Below are positions 18,477 through 26,683 of a DNA stretch of 53,984 bases, piece by piece. The position numbers and the translations under genes were made by a program. Position 1 is the first letter of the stretch. Every line of letters begins with the position of its first letter. Origin of the DNA: Alphaproteobacteria bacterium MarineAlpha5_Bin5 (GTDB lineage: Bacteria; Pseudomonadota; Alphaproteobacteria; HIMB59; GCA-002718135); NCBI GenBank assembly GCA_002938205.1, contig PTKZ01000011.1, positions 1-53,984 on the forward strand, written 5' to 3'. The notes below the pieces were generated by a model. It saw only the letters and a program-made list of their open reading frames with translations, did no database searches and was not told the DNA's origin.

Positions 18477-19907
18477 TCAAGTTCCACAAAAAGTTTGAAA
18501 TACCTTCTCTTCATTTGAAGGTAATTTTTTTAAGCTTTCTGGAAAATCAACTTCATCATAAGTTTTTTTGAAAGATTCAAGGAATTCACTAAGATAATTA
18601 TAATTATTTTCTTCAGCTTCTTTAATACAATTAGCAACGATATGATTCCTAGGAATAATTTTAGGATTATTTTTTTTCATTATATTTTTTAAATACAACT
18701 TATCTTTTTTTTCCATTTCCTTTCTTTCATCGTATTTCTCTATCCATGTTTTAAATTGTTTATGTTTATTAATTTCATTATTATTTAAATCTACAAAAGT
18801 ATTTGTATAATCTAACTTGTAAACGTGCATAATATCTAATAATTCTTGAATTAATTTAATATCATTTTTATTTTCTTCAATTAAACCTAATTTATTTTTC
18901 ATCATTTTTAGCCAGCCTTGACTATAAATAGTTTGAAACTTATTAAGTATTTTTTGAGCTTTTTTAATAGCTATTTTTTCATCTCTATCTAATAATAAAA
19001 GAATTGATTCTGCAAACCTAGACAGATTCCATAACACTATTTTAGATTGATTTTTATATGCATATCTTCCATTACGATCAATTGAACTAAATACTGTATT
19101 AGGGTTGTATTCATCCATAAAAGCACAAGGGCCATAATCTATTGTTTCTCCAGCAATTGACATATTATCAGTATTCATTACACCGTGAATAAAACCAACT
19201 CTTAACCAATTTATTATTAAATTAATTTGTTTTGTCATTACTTTTTCTAAAAATATTTCTACTTTATTTTTTTTATTTATTAATTCTGGATAATGTCTAT
19301 CTATTGTATAATTAGTTAATTCTTTTATATAATTTTTGTCTTCATACATATTAGCATATTGAAAAGTTCCAATACGTATATGGCTTTTTGCTATTCTTAT
19401 AAGAATAGCTCCTTTTTCAATTTTTTCTCTTAAAACTTCTTCTCCTGTTATAATGACTCCTAAAGAATTTGTTGTAGGTATATCTAAAATATTCATTGAT
19501 TCACTAATTATAAATTCTCTAATCATTGTACCTAGTGTAGCTTTTCCATCTCCATTTCTTGAATATGGTGTTTTTCCAGATCCTTTTAATTGAATATCAA
19601 ATCTTTCATTATTTTTTGAAATTACTTCCCCTATAATATGTGCTCGTCCATCTCCTAAAATTGTAAAATAACCAAATTGATGACCCGCGTATGCTTGAGA
19701 AAAAGGTTTAATATATTTTGATTTTTTATTATTAAAAAATATTTTAAGAATATCATTCTTACTTTGTATATTATTTTCAATATTTAATTTTTTTGCAACT
19801 TCATTATTAAACAATACAAATTTAGGATTTACTAATGAGTCAGGGTGAATTTCAGTAAAGAAAATTTTAGGTAATTTTAAGTATGTATTGTCAAAATTCC
19901 ATTCCAT
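18477..19907 (-). CDS. selO: SelO/YdiU pseudokinase-fold AMPylase
   Basis: SelO proteins use a flipped kinase-like active site to transfer AMP to Ser/Thr/Tyr of target proteins, linked to redox stress. The 476-aa product has AYAGHQFGYFTILGDGRA, the nucleotide-site Lys in DIQLKGSGKTPYSR, Glu in REFIISESM, HGVMNTDNM (metal-site Asn) and IDYGPCAFMD (metal Asp). A Cys is four residues from the end (FCGT) where eukaryotic members carry selenocysteine; together with the Cys of YGPCAF it could form the regulatory disulfide known in E. coli SelO. I chose ATG 19907; a TTG at 19916 adds three residues. Confidence 0.92.
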   Translation of the reverse strand: MEWNFDNTYLKLPKIFFTEIHPDSLVNPKFVLFNNEVAKKLNIENNIQSKNDILKIFFNNKKSKYIKPFSQAYAGHQFGYFTILGDGRAHIIGEVISKNNERFDIQLKGSGKTPYSRNGDGKATLGTMIREFIISESMNILDIPTTNSLGVIITGEEVLREKIEKGAILIRIAKSHIRIGTFQYANMYEDKNYIKELTNYTIDRHYPELINKKNKVEIFLEKVMTKQINLIINWLRVGFIHGVMNTDNMSIAGETIDYGPCAFMDEYNPNTVFSSIDRNGRYAYKNQSKIVLWNLSRFAESILLLLDRDEKIAIKKAQKILNKFQTIYSQGWLKMMKNKLGLIEENKNDIKLIQELLDIMHVYKLDYTNTFVDLNNNEINKHKQFKTWIEKYDERKEMEKKDKLYLKNIMKKNNPKIIPRNHIVANCIKEAEENNYNYLSEFLESFKKTYDEVDFPESLKKLPSNEEKVFQTFCGT

Positions 19908-19947
19908 TGATATCAATAGTATTTAATGTATTTTGAAATAATTATAA

Positions 19948-20349
19948 ATGATTAAGAAAAAAACTTATAATGCCAGCTGTTTGTGTAAAGGTGTGAATTT
20001 AAAAATTATAGGAATTATGAGATCTGTTGTTAATTGTCATTGTATACAATGTACTAAAACCCATGGTAATTACGCATCTTACACCAATACACAAGATAGT
20101 AATATTGTTTATATATCAAAAAAAACCCTTAAATGGTTCAAATCATCTAAAAAAGCAAAAAGAGGTTTTTGCAATAAATGTGGAGCAAGTATATTTTATA
20201 AAAGAAAAAATTCTAAAAATATATCTATATCAGCAGGTTTATTTAAAAATCCAACTTATTTATCTACTAGTGCTCATATATACATAAGCAATAAAAGAGA
20301 TTATTATTCTATAAAAGATAAATTACCAAAATATAAAAAATATACTTAA
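19948..20349 (+). CDS. GFA/CENP-V-like zinc protein
   Basis: A 133-aa protein of the glutathione-dependent formaldehyde-activating (GFA/CENP-V) fold. Zinc-binding cysteines are visible as ASCLCKGVNL, VNCHCIQCTK and GFCNKCGASIFYK. Members rarely have proven activity, and formaldehyde activation is not supported here by any linked formaldehyde dehydrogenase. It is followed 10 nt later by an oxygenase gene and may be co-transcribed with it. Confidence 0.83.
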   Translation: MIKKKTYNASCLCKGVNLKIIGIMRSVVNCHCIQCTKTHGNYASYTNTQDSNIVYISKKTLKWFKSSKKAKRGFCNKCGASIFYKRKNSKNISISAGLFKNPTYLSTSAHIYISNKRDYYSIKDKLPKYKKYT

Positions 20350-20359
20350 AATATTCTTT

Positions 20360-21145
20360 ATGATGTTAGATATAAAAAAAATAATAAACTTTCTTGAACA
20401 TCCTATTAATAATGATGACTATGTTAATTTATGTAAAAAAAAATTACATACTAATTCTTTATTAGTATTGTCTAATTTTTTAACCAATCAAAGTCTTAAA
20501 AATATTTTAGAAGAAGCAAAAAAACTTGAACATCAAGCTTTTTATTGTTCTCAAAAACATACAGTTTTGTTAAATAAAAAAAATAATGATTTAAAAATCG
20601 ATGACCCATTAAATGTATTGATGACTAGTGATAAAGGCTGTGTTCCGCATGATTTAATAGATAAATATTCAGACTTAAATACTCTTTACGCTTCTACTAT
20701 TTTTAAAAATTTTCTAGTACGTATTTTAGATTTACAAAATATATTTCCATATTGTGACAAATTATCATCAATTAACTATAATTATTATCAAGAAGGTCAA
20801 CAATTAGGATGGCATTTTGATAATGCATCTTTTGCAATTACATTAATGATACAATCACCTTTAAAAGGAGGTTCTTTTGAATATATAACTGAAGGAAGAG
20901 ATTATAAAAATAATTATATTGATATAAATCTAATAAATAAAATCATAAATAATCTTTATGAACCTAAAGAACTTCAAGTAAAACCAGGAACATTAGTTTT
21001 ATTTTATGGTAGAAATTACCTTCACAGAGTAACGCCAGTAGTAAATAAACAATCTCGTATATTAGTGACATTAAATTATAATGAAGAAAATAATATAGAA
21101 TTATCTGAAAATGCCAGAATAACTTTTTTTGGAAGATCTGATTAA
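20360..21145 (+). CDS. 2-oxoglutarate/Fe(II)-dependent oxygenase
   Basis: A 261-aa protein with the facial triad of the 2OG-Fe(II) superfamily: H-x-D in GWHFDNASFAITLMI, and the distal His with the 2OG-binding Arg in YLHRVTPVVNKQSRILVTLNYN. The pattern LKGGSFEY also fits. The overall shape resembles the HalD/BesD-like family, but the Asp ligand is retained, so hydroxylation rather than halogenation is expected. Substrate is unknown. The start is uncertain between two adjacent ATG codons at 20360 and 20363. Confidence 0.82.
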   Translation: MMLDIKKIINFLEHPINNDDYVNLCKKKLHTNSLLVLSNFLTNQSLKNILEEAKKLEHQAFYCSQKHTVLLNKKNNDLKIDDPLNVLMTSDKGCVPHDLIDKYSDLNTLYASTIFKNFLVRILDLQNIFPYCDKLSSINYNYYQEGQQLGWHFDNASFAITLMIQSPLKGGSFEYITEGRDYKNNYIDINLINKIINNLYEPKELQVKPGTLVLFYGRNYLHRVTPVVNKQSRILVTLNYNEENNIELSENARITFFGRSD

Positions 21146-21218
21146 ATTACTCACAAATATTTTTTTTGAAATCTATATTTTATTTCCCAAAACTTTTATT
21201 TTATGAAAATACATAATA

Positions 21219-22253
21219 ATGAATTTGATTGAAAGATTAGATAAAGGACCAATTATTTGTGCAGAAGGTTATCTTTTTGCAATGGAAAGAAGGGGATACC
21301 TATCAGCGGGAGCATTTGTTCCAGAGGTAGTTTTAGAACATCCAGAAGTTGTAACACAACTTCATAGAGAGTTTATTAGAGCGGGTTCAGACGTTGTCCA
21401 AGCTTTTACTTATTATGGTCACAGGGAAAAATTAAGAATTATAGGTAAAGAAAATCTATTAGAACCTTTGCAAAAAAATGCATTAAATATAGCAAAAAAG
21501 ACAGCTAAGGAATTTCCACAGTTAAATTTAATGGTTTGTGGTGATGTAGCTAATACAAATATTTATGATCCAAAAGATTCAAGTACATTAAAACAATGTC
21601 AAAGTATGTATGAAGAACAAGTGTTATGGGCAAAAGAGGCTGGAGTAGATTTTATAGTAGCAGAAACAATTAATTGGGTAGAGGAAATGAAAATAGCATT
21701 AAAAGCAATTAAGCAAGAAAATATAATTGCAGTGGCTAACTTTGCTATACCAAGAGGAGATATAACTAGAGATGGTTTTTCTGCTGAAGATGCTTGTAAA
21801 ATAATGGAAGATTTAGGAGCTGATGTAGTTGGTTTAAATTGTTATCGAGGTCCAAAAATGACAATGAAACTTTTGAATAAAGTAAGGGATAAAGTTTCTT
21901 GTCATGTCGCTGGCCTCCCTGTTCCTTACAGAACAACAGAAGAAGAACCTGGATTTTTAAATATTTCAGATAATGATTGTGATTGTATTCCTGGAGGAAA
22001 TGCATTTCCTGTAGCTTTAGATAATCTTTATTGTAATAGATATGAAATGGCTGAATTTGCAAAAGAGTGTAAGAAAAAAAATATCAATTTTATAGGTATT
22101 TGCTGTGGGGCTGAAGCACATCATGTTAGGGAAATGTCGATAGCTATAGGAAAAAAACCTATATCTATGAAATATTCTCCTGATATGTCTAAGCACTTTC
22201 ATCATGGTACAGATAATTCTCTAAAAAAAATTAATCGAGAAATAAAATATTAA
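21219..22253 (+). CDS. betaine--homocysteine methyltransferase-like protein
   Basis: A 344-aa TIM-barrel member of the homocysteine S-methyltransferase family. The three zinc-binding cysteines are at 208 (GLNCYRGP) and 295-296 (GICCGA), spaced nearly as in human BHMT (217, 299, 300). The N-terminal EGYLFAMERRGYLSAGAFVP strongly resembles BHMT rather than MetH. It would make methionine from homocysteine using glycine betaine or a similar donor. No betaine transporter or dimethylglycine dehydrogenase is adjacent. Confidence 0.85.
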   Translation: MNLIERLDKGPIICAEGYLFAMERRGYLSAGAFVPEVVLEHPEVVTQLHREFIRAGSDVVQAFTYYGHREKLRIIGKENLLEPLQKNALNIAKKTAKEFPQLNLMVCGDVANTNIYDPKDSSTLKQCQSMYEEQVLWAKEAGVDFIVAETINWVEEMKIALKAIKQENIIAVANFAIPRGDITRDGFSAEDACKIMEDLGADVVGLNCYRGPKMTMKLLNKVRDKVSCHVAGLPVPYRTTEEEPGFLNISDNDCDCIPGGNAFPVALDNLYCNRYEMAEFAKECKKKNINFIGICCGAEAHHVREMSIAIGKKPISMKYSPDMSKHFHHGTDNSLKKINREIKY

Positions 22254-22268
22254 TTATTAATTTAAAAA

Positions 22269-23075
22269 TTATTTATAATTATAAAAAAAAAGTTGTTGTT
22301 CTTTAATTTTAAAAGAATTCACTAATTTTTTTACCTCATCTGTAAGGAACCAATTGATATAAATCTTGGCAGACTTTAAGTTAAAATTTTTATTCAATAT
22401 TGGGTTTACTAAAATTAAGCCATATTGATTAAACATTGGTGGAAAATTTTCACATACTATATGTAAATTTTCACGCCTATTGAATGAAATCCAGGTACTT
22501 CTATCAGTTAAAGTATATGCTTTTTTTTCATTCGCAATTAAGAGTGTATTGCCCATTCCTTGACCGACACTTAAATAGGAACTTAAAAGTTTATCTGGAT
22601 TCAAATTTAATAATTTCCATAATTCTAATTCTTTTTTATGAGTCCCGCTATCATCACCTCTAGATATGAATACTTTCTTGTAATTAAAAATATTTAATAA
22701 TTTTTTTTCAAGACTAAGACATTTTTTGTTATCGCTTATTGGACCTACTAAAACATAATCATTATACATTGTTTCATATCTTTCAATGCCATAACCTTTT
22801 TTCATAAAGTCTAATTCGGATTCTTTGTGGTGAACTAATAAAATTTCAGCATTACCATCTTTTGCAGTTCTTAAAGCTTGTCCAGTTCCTTGTGATAATA
22901 CTTTTGTTCTAATATTATATTTCTTATAAAATTCTTTATTAATATAATTAAGCAAACCTGTATCATAAGTAGAACTTGTACTAGCAATAACAATTATCTC
23001 TTCATTAGAATAAGAATTTTTAGTCACTAATAAAAAAAATGTAATTATAATGAATTTAATAAAACTTAATATCAT
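22269..23075 (-). CDS. TupA-like tungstate/molybdate binding protein (orphan)
   Basis: A 268-aa periplasmic binding protein. A signal peptide (MILSFIKFIIITFFLLVTKN to SYS) precedes ASTSSTYDTGLLNYINKEF, SQGTGQALRTAKDGNAEILL and VHHKESE, which are hallmarks of the TupA/WtpA-like tungstate receptors, and SRGDDSGTHKKELELW follows. No permease (TupB) or ATPase (TupC) gene lies next to it. It is instead preceded (15 nt) by a DUF3147 membrane protein gene on the same strand. The partner permease must be elsewhere or the role differs. Confidence 0.8.
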   Translation of the reverse strand: MILSFIKFIIITFFLLVTKNSYSNEEIIVIASTSSTYDTGLLNYINKEFYKKYNIRTKVLSQGTGQALRTAKDGNAEILLVHHKESELDFMKKGYGIERYETMYNDYVLVGPISDNKKCLSLEKKLLNIFNYKKVFISRGDDSGTHKKELELWKLLNLNPDKLLSSYLSVGQGMGNTLLIANEKKAYTLTDRSTWISFNRRENLHIVCENFPPMFNQYGLILVNPILNKNFNLKSAKIYINWFLTDEVKKLVNSFKIKEQQLFFYNYK

Positions 23076-23090
23076 TTATCTTAATTTAAT

Positions 23091-23441
23091 TTAAAAGTTC
23101 ATATTTAATTTTTTTAGCAAAAAAATAAATATAAAGTATGCTAAACTAGTACATACTATTGAAACAATTATAGAGAAAATAAAATTTTGTTTAAATTTTA
23201 ACATAAAAGGTAGAATTATAAAAAAAGTGAATGAAGGAATAGTCATCAATATAGTTCCATAAGATAAATCAATAACTTTCTGAGAATCTTTTGTATCCCA
23301 ATATAACCAAATAAATGCAAGTAATGACGTTAAAGGAATTGAAACTATTATAGCAGCTAACCAACTTGAGCGTTTTGCAACTTCTGCAACTATAACAATA
23401 ATTATTGCACTTAATATGGTTTTAGTAAAATAGTATATCAT
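23091..23441 (-). CDS. DUF3147-like small membrane protein
   Basis: A 116-aa protein with four predicted transmembrane helices. VAEVAKRSSWLAAIIVSIPLTSLLAFIWLYWDT is the conserved first half of DUF3147 proteins. The family has no established function. It lies 15 nt upstream of the tupA-like gene in the same direction and could be expressed with it. Confidence 0.75.
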   Translation of the reverse strand: MIYYFTKTILSAIIIVIVAEVAKRSSWLAAIIVSIPLTSLLAFIWLYWDTKDSQKVIDLSYGTILMTIPSFTFFIILPFMLKFKQNFIFSIIVSIVCTSLAYFIFIFLLKKLNMNF

Positions 23442-23598
23442 TTAATATAATAATTAGTAATTTTATTACTATCCACATTAATCATAAAAAAATAGGTATA
23501 TTAATAAATATGTAAAGTTTTTTTTAAATATAAAACATAATTTTATTTGTAAAATTCTTATTTTTCAATAAAATGAACATTTTACGGGAGGTAAAATG
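23442..23598 (+). promoter_or_regulatory. leader of the sugar-binding-protein gene, with RBS hairpin
   Basis: 154 bases between divergent genes hold the promoters of both. Just before the plus-strand gene an inverted repeat, CATTTTAC (23578-23585) and GTAAAATG (23591-23598), encloses GGGAG. The second arm contains the ATG start codon and the loop holds the ribosome binding site, so the RNA could form a hairpin over the translation start. Confidence 0.5.
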
Positions 23599-24927
23599 TT
23601 TATTAAAAATTATTTTTTGAAACTTTTTTTATTAATTTTTTCAATTATTTTTATAAGTTCAAACGTCTTTTCCAAAACTACTGTTGTTTGGTGGGCAGAG
23701 GCTAACGCTGATAGAGACCCAGTATTTCAAGCTAAATTAGCTGATGTATTTAATGCTTCACAAAACGAAATAGAATTAGTTATGGAGTTTAAAGAAGGTT
23801 TAAATGATGTTTTAAGAACAGCTATGGTAGCTGGTGAAGGACCCGATATTGTTGAAACACCTGGTCCATCATATGTTAAAGAATATCAAGAAGCAGGTAT
23901 GTTACAATCAATGCAAGGTTATTCTGATCAATATGGTTGGAAAGATTTGCTATTACCATGGTCGTATAATGCTGGAGTATTTGACGGAGAATTTTACTCT
24001 GCTCCAAAAACATATGAAACTATGGTGATGCTTTACAATAAAACTTTATTTGAAGAAAAAGGATGGTCAATTCCAACAAATCTTCCTGAATATGAAGCAC
24101 TGGCAGCTGAAATTAAAGCAGCTGGTATGAATGTTTTTTCATATGGATCAACTGGATGGCAACCAACGCACGAGCATTTAGCTGGTATGTATTTAAATAG
24201 CGTTGCTGGACCTGATAATTTTTATAAGGCTTTAATTGGTGAAAAAAAATGGAATGATCCAGAATTTGTTTCTGCTGTTGAACTTCTTCGTAAACATATG
24301 GTTGATGAAGGATACTGGTCTGGAAGTCTTGAAAATTATTATGCATTGGGATGGGATGATTTTCATGCACAATTTGGTAATCGAGGTGCAGCTATGATGA
24401 CAATAGGAACTTGGACTTTCGGCGCAACTGTTTCTACTTTTGCAGATAAGTCAGATGATTGGGATTGGGCACCATTCCCTAACTTGACTGCTGAAGGTGG
24501 AGATCCTTCTTATCTATTAGCTTTAGGAACAACTCTATCAATTAATGGTTCAAGTGAAAATCCAGATGCAGCAGCTAAAGTAATGGATTTTATTTTTAGT
24601 AACAAAGCTATTGTACTAGACATGGCAAATGATTTTAATTTTGGAGAATTTGTTGTTCCATTAAAATTTTCAGCATCTGATTTTGGAGATAATGTTAATC
24701 CTAAAGTAAAAAGATATCTGATTGAATTCGCAGAAGAAACTGGAAAAGGAAACTATGGTTATACCACGTGGACTTTCTTCCCTGCTGACCCTGGAGTTCA
24801 TATTTGGAAAGATATGGAAGTAGTTTGGGCAGGCGATATATCTGTAGAAGATTATATGTATGATCATGAAAAACTTTGGGAGAAAGCAAGAAAGAAAAAT
24901 CAACTTCTTCCAGTAGGAAAAAGATAG
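23596..24927 (+). CDS. sugar ABC transporter substrate-binding protein
   Basis: A 443-aa extracellular solute-binding protein of family 1 (MalE/UgpB-like). The signal peptide ends near residue 27 (SSNVFS), and the mature start KTTVVWWAEANADRDPVFQA is typical. GEGPDIVETPGPSYVKEYQEAG is the conserved ligand-loop region. Base composition is less AT-rich than the neighbours, as expected for a highly expressed gene. It has a strong Shine-Dalgarno (GGGAGG). A terminator separates it from the permease genes, and no ATPase gene follows. Substrate: a sugar or polyol (inferred from family and neighbours). Confidence 0.92.
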   Translation: MFIKNYFLKLFLLIFSIIFISSNVFSKTTVVWWAEANADRDPVFQAKLADVFNASQNEIELVMEFKEGLNDVLRTAMVAGEGPDIVETPGPSYVKEYQEAGMLQSMQGYSDQYGWKDLLLPWSYNAGVFDGEFYSAPKTYETMVMLYNKTLFEEKGWSIPTNLPEYEALAAEIKAAGMNVFSYGSTGWQPTHEHLAGMYLNSVAGPDNFYKALIGEKKWNDPEFVSAVELLRKHMVDEGYWSGSLENYYALGWDDFHAQFGNRGAAMMTIGTWTFGATVSTFADKSDDWDWAPFPNLTAEGGDPSYLLALGTTLSINGSSENPDAAAKVMDFIFSNKAIVLDMANDFNFGEFVVPLKFSASDFGDNVNPKVKRYLIEFAEETGKGNYGYTTWTFFPADPGVHIWKDMEVVWAGDISVEDYMYDHEKLWEKARKKNQLLPVGKR

Positions 24928-24939
24928 TTCTTATTTTAT

Positions 24940-24966
24940 AGCGGGGAAATTTCCCCGCTTTTTTTA
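24940..24966 (+). terminator. intrinsic terminator / attenuator after the binding-protein gene
   Basis: The 20-nt perfect palindrome AGCGGGGAAATTTCCCCGCT is followed by a T-run. It is an exceptionally strong hairpin in this AT-rich DNA. It ends only 2 nt before the downstream permease start, so it must act as a partial terminator or mRNA stabiliser that gives more binding protein than permease. Confidence 0.93.
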
Positions 24967-24967
24967 T

Positions 24968-25843
24968 ATGAAGTTTTTTTTAAGTAAGAGTTTTATAGCG
25001 TGGTATTTTATATTACCAGCATTTGTTATTCATTTACTGGTTGTTGCCACACCTTCTGTTTTAAGTTTAGCTCTTTGTTTAACTGATTGGAATGGTTTTG
25101 GAAAAATTAATTATGTTGGTTTTGAAAATTTTATAGAACTTTTTGATGATAGATATTTTAAAAAAGCAGTTAAGCATAATATCATTTGGACTGTAATTTT
25201 TTTAACCGTACCTATTAGTTTAGCTTTAACATGTGCTTATTTGTTAACAGGTATAAAAAAGGGACAGTTAATTTATAGACTTGTTTTTTTCTTTCCTTAT
25301 ATGTTAGCTAGTATCATTAGCTGTCAAATTTGGAAATACATCGTTCATCCTCTTCATGGAATTGTAGCTTGGTTTTCGAAAAAAGGTTTTGATATTGATC
25401 CAGTTTCTCCATTTACTATGAAAGAAACATCTTTATATGCTGTTGCTTTTGTTGATGGATGGCACTTTTGGGGTTTCTTAGTAGTTATTTATATTACTGG
25501 TATGTATCAAGTTGATAATAGTTTGTATGAAGCAGCTGATATTGAAGGTGCAACTAAATTTCAAAAATTTAGATACATAACATTACCAATGATTAGACCA
25601 ATATTTATATTCACTTTAATGATTATAATTATTTGGTCTATACCAACTTTTGACTATCCTTGGATATTGACACAAGGAGGTCCAGCATATAGCTCTGAGG
25701 TTCTTGCTACCAATTTATACTCTCATGCATTTGAAAGATTTAATGTTGGATACTCATCTGCAATTGGTACATTAATGTTTTTATATGTAATAATTATTGT
25801 CGGCATTTTTGGTATTTTACGAAAGTTAGGTTGGGAAATATGA
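24968..25843 (+). CDS. sugar ABC transporter permease (MalF-like)
   Basis: A 291-aa inner-membrane permease with six or more helices. The EAA loop that contacts the ATPase is present as EAADIEGATKFQKFRYITLP. FPYMLASIISCQIWKYIVHP and WSIPTFDYPWILTQGGPA are typical of CUT1 family permeases. It starts immediately after the terminator and overlaps the second permease gene by four bases (ATGA). Confidence 0.92.
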   Translation: MKFFLSKSFIAWYFILPAFVIHLLVVATPSVLSLALCLTDWNGFGKINYVGFENFIELFDDRYFKKAVKHNIIWTVIFLTVPISLALTCAYLLTGIKKGQLIYRLVFFFPYMLASIISCQIWKYIVHPLHGIVAWFSKKGFDIDPVSPFTMKETSLYAVAFVDGWHFWGFLVVIYITGMYQVDNSLYEAADIEGATKFQKFRYITLPMIRPIFIFTLMIIIIWSIPTFDYPWILTQGGPAYSSEVLATNLYSHAFERFNVGYSSAIGTLMFLYVIIIVGIFGILRKLGWEI

Positions 25844-26676
25844 TTGTGGCAAAATACAGAAGATCAGAGTTAATTTCTAATTATACAATTTTAACAATTC
25901 TAGCACTTTTTTCTTTTTTACCTATACTCCTTTTATTTTTTAATTCTATTAAGGCACAAGAAGAATTCGGAATTAATCCTTTAGGTTTTCCTAGTCAAAT
26001 AAGATTTTTGAATTTTTATGATGCTTGGATTTTAGGTGAATATGCTCAAATTTTTATTAATTCTTCCAAGTTAGTTATAGGAACTATTGTAATTTGTTTA
26101 ACATGTTCAGGTTTAGCTGGTTTTAGTTTAGCAAGATTGAATCCAAAAGGGTCTACTATATTTTTGATATATCTTCTTGTTGGTATAAGTATTCCTGCAC
26201 AAATGTTTATTCTTCCATTATTCTTATTATGGAAAGAATTAAATTTGATGAACACACATTTAGGATTAATAATTATTTATTCTGGTTTAAATGCTCCATT
26301 TGCTACATTTTTAATTCGTTCTTATATGATAAAATTACCAGAAGAATTATTTGATGCAGCAAGAGTTGATGGAGCAAATACTTTACAACTTTTTTTTAAA
26401 ATAGCATTACCTATTTCATGGCCAGTATTTTTAACTGCTGGTTTAGTTGTAGGATTAGCCGTATGGAATGAATTTTTATTTGCATTAACATTTATGCAAG
26501 ATGATGAAAAAAAACCAATGGCTACTATTTTATTTGCTTTTCAAAGTCGTTTTGAAAATAATTGGGGACTAGTTAGTGCATCTGCTGTAATGATGGCTGC
26601 ACCTGTAGTCATATTATTTTTACTATTTCAAAAAAGATTTATAGCAGGTTTAACAAGTGGAGCTTCGAAAGGATAG
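25840..26676 (+). CDS. sugar ABC transporter permease (MalG-like)
   Basis: A 278-aa permease of the CUT1 type. The EAA loop reads FDAARVDGANTLQLFFKIALPI, and WNEFLFALTFM is the typical C-terminal-half motif. The best start is ATG 25840 in an ATGA overlap with the first permease; a TTG nine bases upstream is in frame. The ATPase normally found next to such genes is missing, so a shared MsiK-like ATPase is likely (the one encoded at 40285-41340 is one candidate). Confidence 0.92.
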   Translation: MIVAKYRRSELISNYTILTILALFSFLPILLLFFNSIKAQEEFGINPLGFPSQIRFLNFYDAWILGEYAQIFINSSKLVIGTIVICLTCSGLAGFSLARLNPKGSTIFLIYLLVGISIPAQMFILPLFLLWKELNLMNTHLGLIIIYSGLNAPFATFLIRSYMIKLPEELFDAARVDGANTLQLFFKIALPISWPVFLTAGLVVGLAVWNEFLFALTFMQDDEKKPMATILFAFQSRFENNWGLVSASAVMMAAPVVILFLLFQKRFIAGLTSGASKG

Positions 26677-26683
26677 GTATTTA

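Noticed and set aside
20360-21145. 2OG oxygenase as a halogenase of the HalD/BesD type
   Set aside because: Halogenases replace the Asp ligand by Gly/Ala; here H-F-D keeps the Asp.
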